From Chaetoderma sp. LZ-2023a (taxonomy: Eukaryota; Mollusca; Caudofoveata; Chaetodermatida; Chaetodermatidae): DNA of 64,000 nucleotides. The stretch's first letter is position 1; each line of letters starts with the position of its first letter. The stretch is taken from the NCBI GenBank assembly GCA_034401795.1, contig CM067369.1, positions 140,256,496-140,320,495 on the forward strand, in the 5' to 3' direction. Below are positions 10,480 through 20,899 of this stretch, in pieces. The position numbers were made by a program, and so were the translations under genes. The notes below the pieces were generated by a model. The model saw nothing but the letters and a program-made list of their open reading frames with translations, had not been told where the DNA came from and did not search any database.

Positions 10480-11420
10480 GTGTCTAGAACATGATCATTC
10501 CCAGTTGGAGGTGTCCATTTCCTGGGTGATTTGAATTTTTAATTAAAGTCTCTGTGAATGTGGGGACTGGTTGTCGTGGTTCCGGGTTGTCCACCGTTGT
10601 GACATTTGTTTCATCATTACCCATGGAAATGGTGGGTGTTTAAAGTGTAGTTTGAGGCGTAGCCTCCTGAAAAATTTATTAAGATCTAAATGTAGTCTAC
10701 CCATGTTTGGTTCGATTACAGTGGGACTGAATCCCAGTCCCAGTGAAAGTACATGTACACCTTGCTTACTGAGTTATTTCTCAGAAAGGTTTTTGACGAA
10801 ATAGATTGAAGAGAGTTCTCTTTCGAAGGATGTTTGTTTTTTTGTTTTTGTTTTTTGTAAAATCTTTATTACAATCATTTTTATAGTGTTAAAAAATGCA
10901 GTTTTGATTGCTGATAGTCTGAATGTAATTCATAGCTTTCAGCGTTGAAATAGTTTTAACAGATTAAACACTTGGTTTAAAGTGTCAAAGTTTTTGTTGT
11001 TCTTCTGGACCCTGTCCCGTAGCGTGGGACTCTCGTTTCTCCTGAATCATCTCTTTCCCTCTCTGCTGTTGTTACCTGGCTTTTGGCCGGTATAAATTGC
11101 CTTTTGTTCCATGGTGCTTGGGTGGACTGGTAGATCTGTCCCTCATTTTCAGGACAGTGGACCGGACCATACGTTCAGTTTCAAGGCCCACGTCGTCGTT
11201 CTCTGCCGAGGCCCTAAAACATGCTTTTACTCTTCTTACACATTCTGTAAGGGTACTGGCGCGTGTTCGTAGCAGTTCTAAGAGTTGGTTAGTCAAGTGT
11301 AGACTAGTATCTCTACTTGTTTCTCCCACTTTTTCTGAAATTCGGAATCGTCTCCGAGTAGGACACACCGGCAATTTATTTGTAATAGTGGCAATACTTT
11401 CCTACTGGCGATAGATAATT
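10480..11420 (-). other. Upstream part of the PLE, coding unclear
   Basis: A minus-strand ORF at 11374-11072 (100 aa, rich in Arg, Ser and Thr) and low-complexity T-rich DNA near 10830-10860. The position upstream of RT fits the PLE 5' region, but no motif is recognised. The overlapping plus-strand ORF at 11097-11414 is taken as a shadow. Confidence 0.35.
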
Positions 11421-12925
11421 CTAATTTGTCCATTTGCAATTGAATTTTGACTAGTTTGCGAGAAGCATTTCTCCAAAGCTTATAGCTTCCCTGCAGCTCT
11501 GGTGGAATGATTGGCCATTTCTTAGGAGTTTCTTCGGCTATTTCATCGTCTAATTATGAATTATTAAATTTCCTATACGTCAACACTGAGAACGTCCGAC
11601 ACTATCTCTTACCCACCACCTGGTGATGAGAGACCCCCCCTCGGATCGTCATGGATCTGGGAACGGACCCGTAACACGGTAAAAAAGAAACTTTCCTCTC
11701 ACCACTGTGAATATCTTCTCTATGGATAACTAAATCCAATTTTAATTTTTCTGATGAGTATAACTAAACAAAGTACGAAACGCAATAAATCCGAATCATT
11801 TCCACTTAAGATTATTCTACCACAATAGAAACATATGCCCACCAATGCAATTTATACAAAAACTAGAAAACCCTGTAACATCGGGAAAATCTAGACTGCA
11901 TAAATGTTGTCTCACCACATCTCTCAAATTGAGAACAAATTTCCGGTTAGAAAAACCGTTTTTTACGGATACACTGACCTTTAAAAATAACAATCAGATC
12001 ATGGTTACACCAAGGAGCAACTGTAACCGGGACGTCAGTATAAAAGCAAGTGCAGAACAAAGCACTGACACTCAGATTTCGATCCAACAAGATGAGTAAG
12101 AAAGCTGAAGAAGAGTTCCTGACCAGTTTATCAAATACATTTGTAATGAATGACTATTATAAGACCAGTAGTGTCACACAAATGATTTAATCATCTCCAA
12201 TGGGCTCCTCTCCACAGAGAGGCCTTATGGGCTAATTCTTTTATGATACTGATGTTGTCTAGGTGTTTTACTCACTATTAAAAATGCCCAAGTATGAGTA
12301 TACAACATTAACTCTGAAGCAACACAAACCACTACCCAACCCAACCCCAACCCCACCAGTTTTATGTCCGATTTTGGTGTACATATGTAACATTGCCTAA
12401 AACTGTGATAAACAGGAAAACACAGGATGCATTATAACGAGCATGCATGATTTTATTTTAAATCTTCTACGTCTAACTTGTCTGTCTTTTAGAAAATCAC
12501 ATTCATATTAGGCTTACGGAAACATAGATATTTAGTTATAATTTATCAATGCTCGACATAGGCTAGCACATGTTTACTGTGCAAAATCTGGATGATAAAT
12601 GCTTGAATGCAAGAAGTTATTGTTTTGCTTGGCATCTATCAACTCCCTGATTCCAGGTCCCATTCATGCCATATCTAGGATGGTTTTATTTCAATATATT
12701 ATTGGTAACTTCCCCAGTTTTTACACCAGTACCCATTTATAATCCTGGGTGGAGAGATGCAAGGAGGAGTGAAGGAGATTGTCTATGTCTTCAGCGATCA
12801 CTAGCCGGCTGACCAAAGACGCGATCAAGCAGCAGTCTACTTTTATACAGGACTGTCCTGACAATAGGTTCAAATAATCTAGTGCTGGCAAAATATTCCA
12901 GACTGGTACCTACACGTACTGTTAG
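11420..12925. other. Intronic stretch, no gene seen
   Basis: Nothing convincing. At 12040-12046 a TATA-like GTATAAAAG lies upstream of a short open stretch. A similar TATAAAAG stands near 27140 beside the other PLE fragment, so both could be 5' regions of PLE copies, but this is weak. Confidence 0.3.
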
Positions 12926-13119
12926 TTAACCCTTTAATGATCACACCATCCAAAAACATGCTTCTGCAATGATCTTGAGGAATATCTCTTTGCAGGCCAA
13001 GAAAAGTTAATTTATTATAAGCTTTCACTGAAATGACTGGCTCAATGAGTAAGCCAGTCATTTCAGTGACAAATTTTCAAAACCCAGCGTCTTTTTGTCT
13101 TGCAAATGAACATTCACTA

Positions 13120-14203
13120 CCGTGATTTCTCGACTAAAGGGCGCCCTCGAATATAGGACGCTGTCCCATATTTGAACAAAATCCGCCCAAAAAACTTGTA
13201 TTCAAGTATAAGACGCTGTTAAATTTAGAAAAACGTACCTTTAAAAAATCGAAAATTGGTGTCAAAAATGACCATCACTCAGCGTTATGTTTAATGTATG
13301 GTTATCATGGTGGAAGCGAAATTATTAAATAGGCCCGCCTACATATTGTGTATCTTCAATAAAGATCGTTTATTACATCAAAATCTCAAATCTAATTTTG
13401 GCATAAAATGTCTCCTTGAAAAAATAGAAATCACATAACAGAAACAGAATGTAATGGCTCTTTTGCATTTGGAGGTGCTGTGTGATCTTATGCGCTAACA
13501 GGATTTGGTTATCTGGCTCTTTTGCGATTGGAGGCGCTGTGTAATCTTATGCGCTAACGGAAGTTGGTTATCAAATGGGTATGAGAATATTCAGATGGTT
13601 ACTAGTTGTAATGACTCTTTTGCGTTTGGAGGCGCTGTGTGATCTTATGCGCTAACAGGAGTTGGTTATCTGTTTCTTTTGCGATGGAGGCGCTGTGTAA
13701 TATTATGCGCTAACGGGAGTTGGTTATCAAACGGGCATGGGAACATTCAGTCCCTATCGCGCAATGATGATATATATAAAAATTTCCGAGTCCAGAATAT
13801 TTAGATCCGAGTACTCGCTCTAATTGGAATAAAGATCTTTTGTGATTGGAGGCGAATCACGTGATTTATACATGTATCGTTTCTCGACGCCATTTTATGT
13901 CAAATTCTGGATTAATTTTGATGTAATAAGTGATATTTATTAAAGAATAAGCAATATTTAGGCGCCCAATTTAATAATTTTACTTCCGCTTGGTGTTTTT
14001 GGAGTATACATTAAACATAGTCATCAGGCGGCGCGAATTGTCTAGGGTAACATTTAGTTCAATTTCTGTTCAATCTTTGACTTTTTAAGAAAAATTTCGA
14101 CCCAAAAATGTGCTCAAGGAATGTTCTCAATTATAGGACGCAGCCCCCTTCCTAGAACATGTTATTTGACAAAAAAATGCGTCCTTTAGTCAAATTTTTA
14201 CGG
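13120..14203. mobile_element. TA-flanked non-autonomous DNA element inside MITE 'B'
   Basis: Starts CCGTGATTTCTCGACTAAAG and ends CTTTAGTCAAATTTTTACGG, an imperfect inverted terminal repeat of about 25 bp, with TA on both sides (13118-13119, 14204-14205). Internal parts echo the ends (TATAGGACGC..TTATAGGACGCAGCCC). The TA duplication fits Tc1/mariner-like or another TA-specific superfamily; no transposase is left to decide. Confidence 0.75.
13451..13750. repeat. Two-level tandem repeat inside the TA-flanked element
   Basis: Four subunits with 'CTCTTTTGCG.TTGGAGGCGC' and 'TCTTATGCGCTAACAGGAGT' form two larger units of about 165 bp. Each larger unit ends in TTGGTTATCAAA.GGGCATG. This is a small higher-order tandem duplication. 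Confidence 0.75.
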
Positions 14204-14314
14204 TAGCTAAAATGTTAATTTTCCTGACCACTAAAGGGTTAATGAGAACATTTGAATAAACTAACAAATATCCTAAACATTATTCATGATTCATCGAGCA
14301 ATTCGCAAGATTAA

Positions 14315-14538
14315 ACCTTCAAAAGCTGCCCAAAAATGGCATTTGCAGTGCTCTTGATAAATGTCCATTTGCATACCAAGGGAAGACTATTCTTGAAAAT
14401 TTACAACAGAAATGACTACATTAATAACCGAGCCAGTCATTCCAGTGATAAGGTTTCAAAAATAGTCTCTTAACCCATAAATGGACATTTTGTCTGAGAA
14501 AATATCAACTTTCTTGAACAAATTTCAGCACTAAAGGG
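14315..14538. mobile_element. Hairpin MITE 'B' copy (TTAA-flanked) beside exon H
   Basis: TTAA at 14311-14314 and 14539-14542. The core reads TAACCGAGCCAGTCATTCCA, with TGTCCATTTGCATACCAAG in the left arm. It ends 38 bp from the FAM135 exon at 14577, inside the intron. Confidence 0.82.
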
Positions 14539-14576
14539 TTAAAATAACTCACTAGAATTCATATTCTCTCACTTAC

Positions 14577-14732
14577 CCTCTGTGTATGATGTTCAGCCCG
14601 TAAGCGTTCAATAACACTTTCACTCTTCGTGACAACATTCAGGAACTTTGTCCAGAGAATAACATTCTGAGCACACAGCTGTGTTACATCCGTAGTGGCT
14701 GTCTGGAGTAATTCGTCTTCATCCTCAATATT
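14577..14732 (-). CDS. FAM135: FAM135-like exon H
   Basis: 156-bp exon (52 codons) with a long polypyrimidine tract and TTTATCAG acceptor, and a GTAAGT donor. It reads NIEDEDELLQTATTDVTQLC, then AQNVILWTKFLNVVTKSESV and IERLRAEHHTQR. This matches family ..DELxxxAxxDLAQLCxxNMxLWxxFLEVxTxxExVxxxLAxxHHTLRV. A TTAA-flanked hairpin MITE (14315-14538) ends about 38 bp past the exon, inside the intron. Confidence 0.94.
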
Positions 14733-14832
14733 CTGATAAAAAAAACAATTTAAAAAAAAAAATTCTATCTTCTGACGAATGCCATTGTCAGGAAAACCAG
14801 CTATGATGATGGAAACAGGACATATCATTGGC

Positions 14833-15345
14833 TAAGGACGAAAAAGTACTGGAATGCATGACCCTATGACACAGATAAACTGTACAGGAAAATAGAAATG
14901 GGTCTGTATGGCTGATACTCACACACAAATTGAATCATAACTCTTGAATCTTCATATCGTGCAAACAATTATCATCAGTAATGATTGACCTACTTAAATT
15001 TACTTATAGTGTCATGACTCTCATCGCTGAGAAAGAAGACATGCTCAAAGACCAACGAGTCAAGTTGAGTATGGATTGCTTTCATGACAAGGACGTTATT
15101 AATTAATTACATGAGTTAGAAAGTATTACAGTTGAACAATATGCGTCATTTCAAGTTTAAAGGGAACCTCCCATGTGACCGAAGAAAATATTTGCCGAAC
15201 GCACCCGCGTTCTTTCATGTGTCTGTGACCAGAAATTTGTGACAATGGAGTGATCTGATTTGTCACTCAAGCATCTGATGTCATAATCAAATACATTACA
15301 TTTTAGTTGACCTCACTATACAAGTAAACTATACAAGAATGTTTA
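14833..15345. other. Intronic stretch with family 'C' remnants
   Basis: Phrases like CTGATTTGTCACTCAAGCA and TCTGATGTCATAATCAA near 15250-15290 echo the flanks of family 'C'. No gene. Confidence 0.4.
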
Positions 15346-15349
15346 TTAA

Positions 15350-15600
15350 CCCTTTAATCCTTAACTAATTTTCTCAAAGAAAATGTCCACTTGAGAACAA
15401 TAACTTTTTTTAATTTTATTTACCACTGCAATCACTGACTGTTATCGAGCTAGTCATTCCAGTAGTAAATTTTCAAAAATTGTGTGCGTGTGTGCGTGTG
15501 TGCGAGAGCGTGTGTGTGAGCGAGAGCGTGTGTGTGTGTGTGTGTGTGAGTGAGTGTGTGCATGTGGGCATGTGTGCGTGATTGAGTTATACATCATACT
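15350..15600. mobile_element. Hairpin MITE 'B' copy running into a GT microsatellite
   Basis: TTAA at 15346-15349 then CCCTTTAATCCTTAAC. The core CGAGCTAGTCATTCCAGTAG is followed at about 15482-15590 by a (GT/GTGC/GA)n tract in place of the right arm. The right end is lost. Confidence 0.7.
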
Positions 15601-15719
15601 GACTGTGACATCAGCTAACATGTGGCCTAATTGATTATGACATCATATACTTAAATGACAGATCGGATATCTCTCAAAGTTTTCCCAGATGCTGGAATGA
15701 ACACTGAAGGAGGATTTAC

Positions 15720-15769
15720 CTGTAATGTCTGCATAAGAGTTTCAAGTCTGTAATGGCAGTCTGTAATCT
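15720..15769 (-). CDS. FAM135: FAM135-like exon G
   Basis: 50-bp exon with acceptor TTTTCTTCAG and donor GTAAAT. After two bases that complete a Glu codon it reads ITDCHYRLETLMQTLQ, ending in phase 0. The junction phases on both sides fit. By position it matches the acidic '[20 protein letters not shown]' part of the family, which is poorly conserved, so the call rests mainly on splice sites and phase. Confidence 0.82.
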
Positions 15770-15821
15770 CTGAAGAAAATGAGGCCAAAAAGAAAACATT
15801 AGCATCTGATTAGCCATTTAA

Positions 15822-16041
15822 CACTCAGCTGGCCAAAACAGCCCCTACAGTGCATTGTATAAACATTCATTTACAAACACACAAGACAATTTTAAAAAAT
15901 TTAACCCTTGAATAACTGGCTCGACAACCGAGCCAGTCATTTCAATGATAAATTTTCCAAAGTTGTCTTCTCTTGGTCTGCAAGTCGACATTTTCTATGA
16001 GAACATTGAAATATTCATGAACAAATTTGATGGTTAAATGG
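15822..16041. mobile_element. Hairpin MITE 'B' copy
   Basis: Left end at TTAA 15818-15821. The core reads ACAACCGAGCCAGTCATTTC and the right arm TTGTCTTCTCTTGGTCTGCA. The right terminus is degraded (TTAAATGGTTTAT). It lies about 50 bp upstream of FAM135 exon G on the minus strand, next to the acceptor side. Confidence 0.75.
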
Positions 16042-16348
16042 TTTATATCTCTGCACAATGATACAACATCAAAGCAAAAGTATACACATATTATCGGCAA
16101 TATCATATATTATTGCTATGACATATTTACCTAATATCTAGGTTGTCATTTCCCTCTTTAGCTATTGGTATCTATCTGCATATATACGAGATCCTCCTTG
16201 CTTGCGGTAACCTGCCGATTGTCTATCATTGGATGACGTCTAACCCGGCTAAAGGGCATCAGCATTTTGTCTCATTAAAGGCTTGTATGTGATGTAATGT
16301 AGGTACAGATAATCGTGATTCTTTATCATGTAATAGCTATCCCGTCAA

Positions 16349-16664
16349 ATATTTGGAAATTAATTTAACTGTAAGCCGCTGCTGCTTTGGTCGCTACAAC
16401 TTCCAGTTAACCCTTTTACACTCATATCGTCCAAAAACAACTTCTGCAGTGGGCTTGAGAAATGTCCATTTGCAGACCAAGAGAAAACTGTTTTTGAAAC
16501 TTATCACTGGAATGACTGTCTCCGTTATCGAGCCAGTCATTTCCGTGGTAAAAAGGTCAAACATAGTCTTCTTTTGGTCTGCAAATCAGCATTTTCTATG
16601 AGAAATTTAAATTTTCCTGACCAAATTTGTGAGTTAAAGGGTTAAATTAGTATCAAAATACTCA
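16349..16664. mobile_element. Hairpin MITE 'A' copy split by a MITE 'B' insertion
   Basis: Left part 16349-16410 (ATATTTGGAAATTAATTTAA .. CTTCCAGTTAA) and right part 16642-16664 (TTAAATTAGTATCAAAATAC..). Removing 16411-16641 plus one TTAA restores a normal 'A' hairpin right arm (CAG.TAAATTAGT.TCAAAATA). Confidence 0.8.
16411..16641. mobile_element. Hairpin MITE 'B' inserted in hairpin 'A'
   Basis: Complete copy of 231 bp, TTAA at 16407-16410 and 16642-16645, ends CCCTTTTACACTC and TGAGTTAAAGGG. It shows directly that the family duplicates TTAA on insertion, because the interrupted host repeat is known from other copies. Confidence 0.9.
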
Positions 16665-16864
16665 ACAGCTTACATGCATCTAATACCTACATGCATGGTA
16701 ACTTTTACAATGCTACAACAAACTAGAGTGTGCCCATATGATTGAGTGGATATACTGAGGCAGATGCAGCATAGCTTTTCTCTGATTTGTTGAAAAGTAA
16801 GTCATTACCTGAATAGTTTCCTGGAAATTGATAGTCAGGGATTTCAGGACTCCGAGCGAGGTAT

Positions 16865-18162
16865 GGGTGGTTCTAAGCTAGAGATGGGAGGGGCATAGCT
16901 AAAACTGGATAGGTGGGTGGAGCTAAGCTAGAGATGGGAGAGGCATAGCTAAAACTGGACAGGTGGGTGGAGCTAAGCTAGAGATTGGAGGGGCATAGCT
17001 AAAACTGGATAGGTGGGTGGAGCTAAGCTAGAGATTGGAGGGGCATAGCTAAAACTGGATAGGTGGGTGGAGCTAAGCTAGAGATTGGAGGGGCATAGCT
17101 AAAACTGGACAGGTGGGTGGAGCTAAGCTAGAGATTGGAGGGGCATAGCTAAAACTGGATAGGTGGGTGGAGCTAAGCTAGAGATTGGAGGGGCATAGCT
17201 AAAACTGGATAGGTGGGTGGAGCTAAGCTAGAGATTGGAGGGGCATAGCTAAAACTGGATAGGTGGGTGGAGCTAAGCTAGAGATGGGAGAGGCATAGCT
17301 AAAACTGGACAGGTGGGTGGAGCTAAGCTAGAGATTGGAGGGGCATAGCTAAAACTGGATAGGTGGGTGGAGCTAAGCTAGAGATGGGAGAGGCATAGCT
17401 AAAACTGGATAGGTGGGTGGAGCTAAGCTAGAGATTGGAGGGGCATAGCTAAAACTGGATAGGTGGGTGGAGCTAAGCTAGAGATGGGAGAGGCATAGCT
17501 AAAACTGGATAGGTGGGTGGAGCTAAGCTAGAGATTGGAGGGGTAGAGCTAAAACTGGACAGGTGGGTGGAGCTAAGCTAGAGATTGGAGGGGTAGAGCT
17601 AAAACTGGATAGGTGGGTGGAGCTAAGCTAGAGATTGGAGGGGCATAGCTAAAACTGGATAGGTGGGTGGAGCTAAGCTAGAGATTGGAGGGGTAGAGCT
17701 AAAACTGGATAGGTGGGTGGAGCTAAGCTAGAGATGGGAAAGGCATAGCTAAAACTGGATAGGTGGGTGGAGCTAAGCTAGAGATTGGAGGGGTAGAGCT
17801 AAAACTGGATAGGTGGGTGGTGCTAAGCTAGAGATGGGAGGGGCATAGCTAAAACTTGATATGTGGGTGGAGCTAAGCTAGAGATTGGAGGGGCATAGCT
17901 AAAACTGGATAGGTGGGTGGAGCTAAGCTAGAGATTGGAGGGGTAGAGCTAAAACTGGATAGGTGGGTGGAGCTAAGCTAGAGATTGGAGGGGCATAGCT
18001 AAAACTGGATAGGTGGGTGGTGCCAAGCTAGAGATGGGAGGGGCATAGCTAAAACTGGATAGGTGGGTGGTGCTAAGCTAGAGATGGGAGGGGCATAGCT
18101 AAAACTGGATAGGTGGGTGGAGCTAAGCTAGAGATGGGAGGGGCATAGCTAAAACTGGAAAG
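16865..18162. repeat. 50-bp minisatellite, about 26 copies
   Basis: Exact 50-bp period. The consensus joins AGGTGGGTGGAGCTAAGCTA, GAGATTGGAGGGGCATAGCT and AAAACTGGAT. Variants (GATGGGAGAGGCATAGCT; GGGGTAGAGCT; GGTGGTGCTAAGC near the right end) are interspersed, which indicates local turnover. Its unit matches the terminal segment of dispersed family 'C' (for example 58530-58575). It lies in the FAM135 intron between exons F and G. There are no spacers, so it is not a CRISPR. Confidence 0.97.
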
Positions 18163-18190
18163 GTCCGTTCCAATACACACCGACCGACTC

Positions 18191-18511
18191 AAAAAAGCAT
18201 CCGCTTTTGTTTCTACGAGAATTCTTAATATTTACCAGATGTACTATTATGATAATGTCTATTATCTATTCTAGCTCAAAATAAACAATTAAAACCCCGC
18301 ACTCTCCTGGTCCTGCCCATACTGTGTCCGGGAATACCATAGCCGCAGGTACCGAGTCAATTCCCAATCACAGTCCGATTCGTCTTATATTTGTCTTGAC
18401 AAACAGCGAAAGGAGCTCAGCCTCACCTCAGCGGGGCGGCTGAGGTAGGGCCATAGTACATCTGGTAAGTATTACGAATTCTCGTAGGAACAAAAGCGGA
18501 TGCTTTTTTTA
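18191..18511. mobile_element. DIRS-related end with its own inverted arms
   Basis: AAAAAAGCATCCGCTTTTGT..TACCAGATGTAC at 18191-18245 is matched in inverse at about 18457-18511. Between them, 18225-18390 is the inverse of the right end of the DIRS element (about 24580-24747). It looks like a DIRS terminal-repeat remnant next to, or as part of, the larger element's left end. Fossil. Confidence 0.6.
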
Positions 18512-18721
18512 TTCTACTACGAATAATACTTACCAGATGTACTATTATGATAAACTCCGGATTTCAACAGCCAAAAAATACCGGTGAGGAGGTGAGGCTC
18601 GAACCAGCACTCATCTACAATCCGACAGAGAAGGTTGTGAAGAGACTAGAACCCTGGCATACGCTTGGGTTCTGCCATCTGATTCCATAGTGCTAAACTT
18701 CCATGGTCTAGACCGCGCTCC

Positions 18722-18742
18722 CGCCCCCCCCCCCCCCCCCCC
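18722..18742. repeat. Poly-C tract
   Basis: A run of about 20 C within the left part of the DIRS region; such runs are prone to sequencing or assembly length error. Confidence 0.9.
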
Positions 18743-19168
18743 TTTTGTCCGCACAAAATCCAGAGGGCTGTCGAAAAGGGGATGCAACACCCACCAGACC
18801 CGTGTCAGCCCCAAGTCTCAGCTTGGGCAGTCCAGTAGAGTGCAAAGAAGCTACTACAACTTCTAATTTTGAAAAAATATCAGTATATTGATTAAGTTTT
18901 CAAATTGGAATGAGTCTAATGTCTGTTTGAGAGGATAAGTATACTCTTACACCAGACTATTTACCTAAGCAGTCTGGTATTTCGACTGTAAGTAAATTAT
19001 TTATAGTCACTTAATTAATGTAAACACTCACCATTTTGAGTGCTTGGTCTTTTAGTTCATCACAGGAGCTCGGCCCAATCCACGGTCGTTCTCAGGTCAT
19101 GTGCATGGCCATTGTTCAGTGCAAGTGGAAGAACTTGTGATGTGTGCGAAATAGTGGTAGGATGTGGC

Positions 19169-19990
19169 TTAGTTCAGATTTGATAAATTGGCGACGGCTA
19201 CCGGATTAAGTGCGCTGGACATGTCGCGAAGGTAGAAATCAGTAAATGACGACTCGGCATGCCTTTGTGCTACAGACATCACCTCCTCTAATGACACACC
19301 CTTATAAAGGGCCGATGATGCTGCTAGTGCTCGGACCCGATGGGCATTCGCACGATCAATCTGATTTTGTGCGACATCTGAATAGCATCGACTATCCAAC
19401 GAGAAATAGTATCTTTCGAGGCGCGCAAACGAGGAGCTTTGAGACATAACCACAGAGATTTTGTGTCATCTCTCCACTCCTCAGTATGTTTTTTATACAT
19501 TTTCAGACATCTGACAGAACACCAAGCAGAAGAGTTTGGGTTATGTCTAGTTAAACTCGGCAAATTGATCGGCTGTCCTGGATACTTAAGTGACTGATTC
19601 TTTGCCAGGAAACAAAGATGTGGAAGTAGTCTTAAACCTTCACCCATGACGACAAAATGGTCTTGTTCGGCAGAAAGCGCATGTATTTCGCTTCTCCTTC
19701 TCGCCGACGCTGCTGCAACCAATAATAACTTCATTTAAAGCGTCATTTTCCACTCCTTTAATGGCCAGACTGGGAATGACTGAAGCTAATGCAGACTTAT
19801 ATGCTGCTATGGTTGAAGGTACAAGTTTGTCAACTTCGTATAAATGACAGATAAAATCTGCTATGTGTTGAACAGATGCAGAAAAGGGATCGATATCTCC
19901 TCCCTTACACCACTCTGCAAATTTGTTGATTCTATAATTATATGTTTTAGTGGTTGACCTTCTTCTGGCTGAAGCGACAAACTTCGCTGC
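19169..19990 (-). pseudogene. DIRS tyrosine recombinase region
   Basis: The N-terminal part reads KFVASARRRSTTKTYNYRIN and DFICHLYEVDKLVPSTIAAY, like a SAM-like core-binding domain. The catalytic part has SARRRSEIHAL (Arg I box) and then NAHRVRALAASSAL (HxxR box). This replaces integrase in DIRS elements. Fossil, broken. Confidence 0.85.
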
Positions 19991-20399
19991 TTGCTCAGAA
20001 AAGCCACCCTTAATTGCACGCTGCTTGATAACATCCATGCAGTCAATTTGAACATTTCTGGTCTGTCGTGGAAGTACAGACCCCTGTTCTGAGAGATTAG
20101 ATCTCTTCTGTCTGGAAGAGGGATTGGATTGCAGACCAGAAGGTCCAGCACATCCGTAAACCATGATCGGCCTGGCCAATAAGGGGCGATCAGTAGTACT
20201 TGGCACATACCCTCTCTTATCTTTGCCAGAACTTTTGGGATGAGAATCGTTGGAGGATACGCATACGCGTACATTCCCTTCCAACTTATCGCCAGTGCGT
20301 CTACCGCTAGAGCTAGCGGGTCCGGGATCGGTGACACGTATGTGACCATCTTTGCATTTTGTTTCATCGCAAACAGGTCCACATTTGGCTTGCCCCAAT

Positions 20400-20850
20400 G
20401 TTTGAATAGAACCTCCGCCACCGATTGGTTGAGCTGCCATTCCATCGGACGACAAACCGTCCTTCGACTGAGAGCATCCGCTAAGATGTTCAGTCTTCCT
20501 GGAATGTGTGCTGCCCGAAGAATAACATTCCTCTCTTGGCACCACAGCAGAAGGTTCCAAATCATCATACACAACTCCGGTGATCTCATCCCACCTTGGC
20601 GGTTTAAATAAGACACCACTGTTGAGTTGTTTGTCCTTACTAGGACAATCTTGTCTCGGATTAAGCTCTCGAATTTTCGAAGTGCTAATGTCACTGCTAA
20701 TAATTCGAGAACATTGATATGTTTCTGCGCATTGGTCCGATCCCATTCCCCTGACACTGACTGATCGTCCAATACCGCTCCCCAACCCGTTGTCGATGCA
20801 TCTGTGAAGATGTACATCTGTGGTTGAGGAGGTTGCAGAGGAACATCTCG
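20400..20850 (-). pseudogene. DIRS RNase H region
   Basis: Motifs MYIFTDASTTGWGAVL, NVLELLAVTLALRKFE, RTNNSTVVSYLNRQGG and AAHIPGRLNILADALSR follow the DIRS RNase H order (D, E, D-like, D), with the third acidic position replaced in this copy. Fossil. Confidence 0.85.
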
Positions 20851-20899
20851 CAGGAGATTCTGTTCTGATAAGCACCACTGAAGGTGGAATATCAATGGT

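Larger units (their letters stand above)
7871..11420 (-). mobile_element. Penelope-like element (PLE), 3'-truncated, interrupted
   Basis: On the minus strand the order is an upstream region of unclear coding (about 11374-10480), Penelope-type RT (about 10440-9561), then the RT C-terminal and linker region (8648-7871) up to the first residues of a GIY-YIG domain. It is split by a hAT-type element with an 8-bp duplication at 8649-9560. The reading frame is broken in several places. It lies within a FAM135 intron in the same orientation as the gene. Confidence 0.8.
12930..14238. mobile_element. Hairpin MITE 'B' copy split by another element
   Basis: TTAA at 12926-12929 and 14239-14242. The left part (12930-13117) carries the hairpin core GAAATGACTGGCTCAATG / AAGCCAGTCATTTCAGTGAC. 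The right part (14206-14238) carries TTTTCCTGACCACTAAAGGG. A 1.08-kb TA-flanked element lies between them. Confidence 0.8.

Noticed and set aside
11097-11414. Plus-strand 105-aa ORF
   Set aside because: Antisense shadow within the PLE upstream region, with no recognisable motif.
16865-18162. CRISPR-like regular repeat
   Set aside because: Units are contiguous 50-bp repeats without unique spacers, in animal DNA.
18585-18690. tRNA-like B box (GGTTCGAGCC on the minus strand)
   Set aside because: No matching A box at proper distance and no cloverleaf; it lies within the DIRS left end.
19020-19060. Minus-strand stretch with a GTGAGT donor that could be a FAM135 exon
   Set aside because: Exons F (24895-25015) and G (15720-15769) already join in phase with the expected family spacing, and this stretch lies in the DIRS fossil.
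20240-20611. Plus-strand 123-aa ORF
   Set aside because: Antisense to the RNase H and recombinase part of the DIRS fossil.
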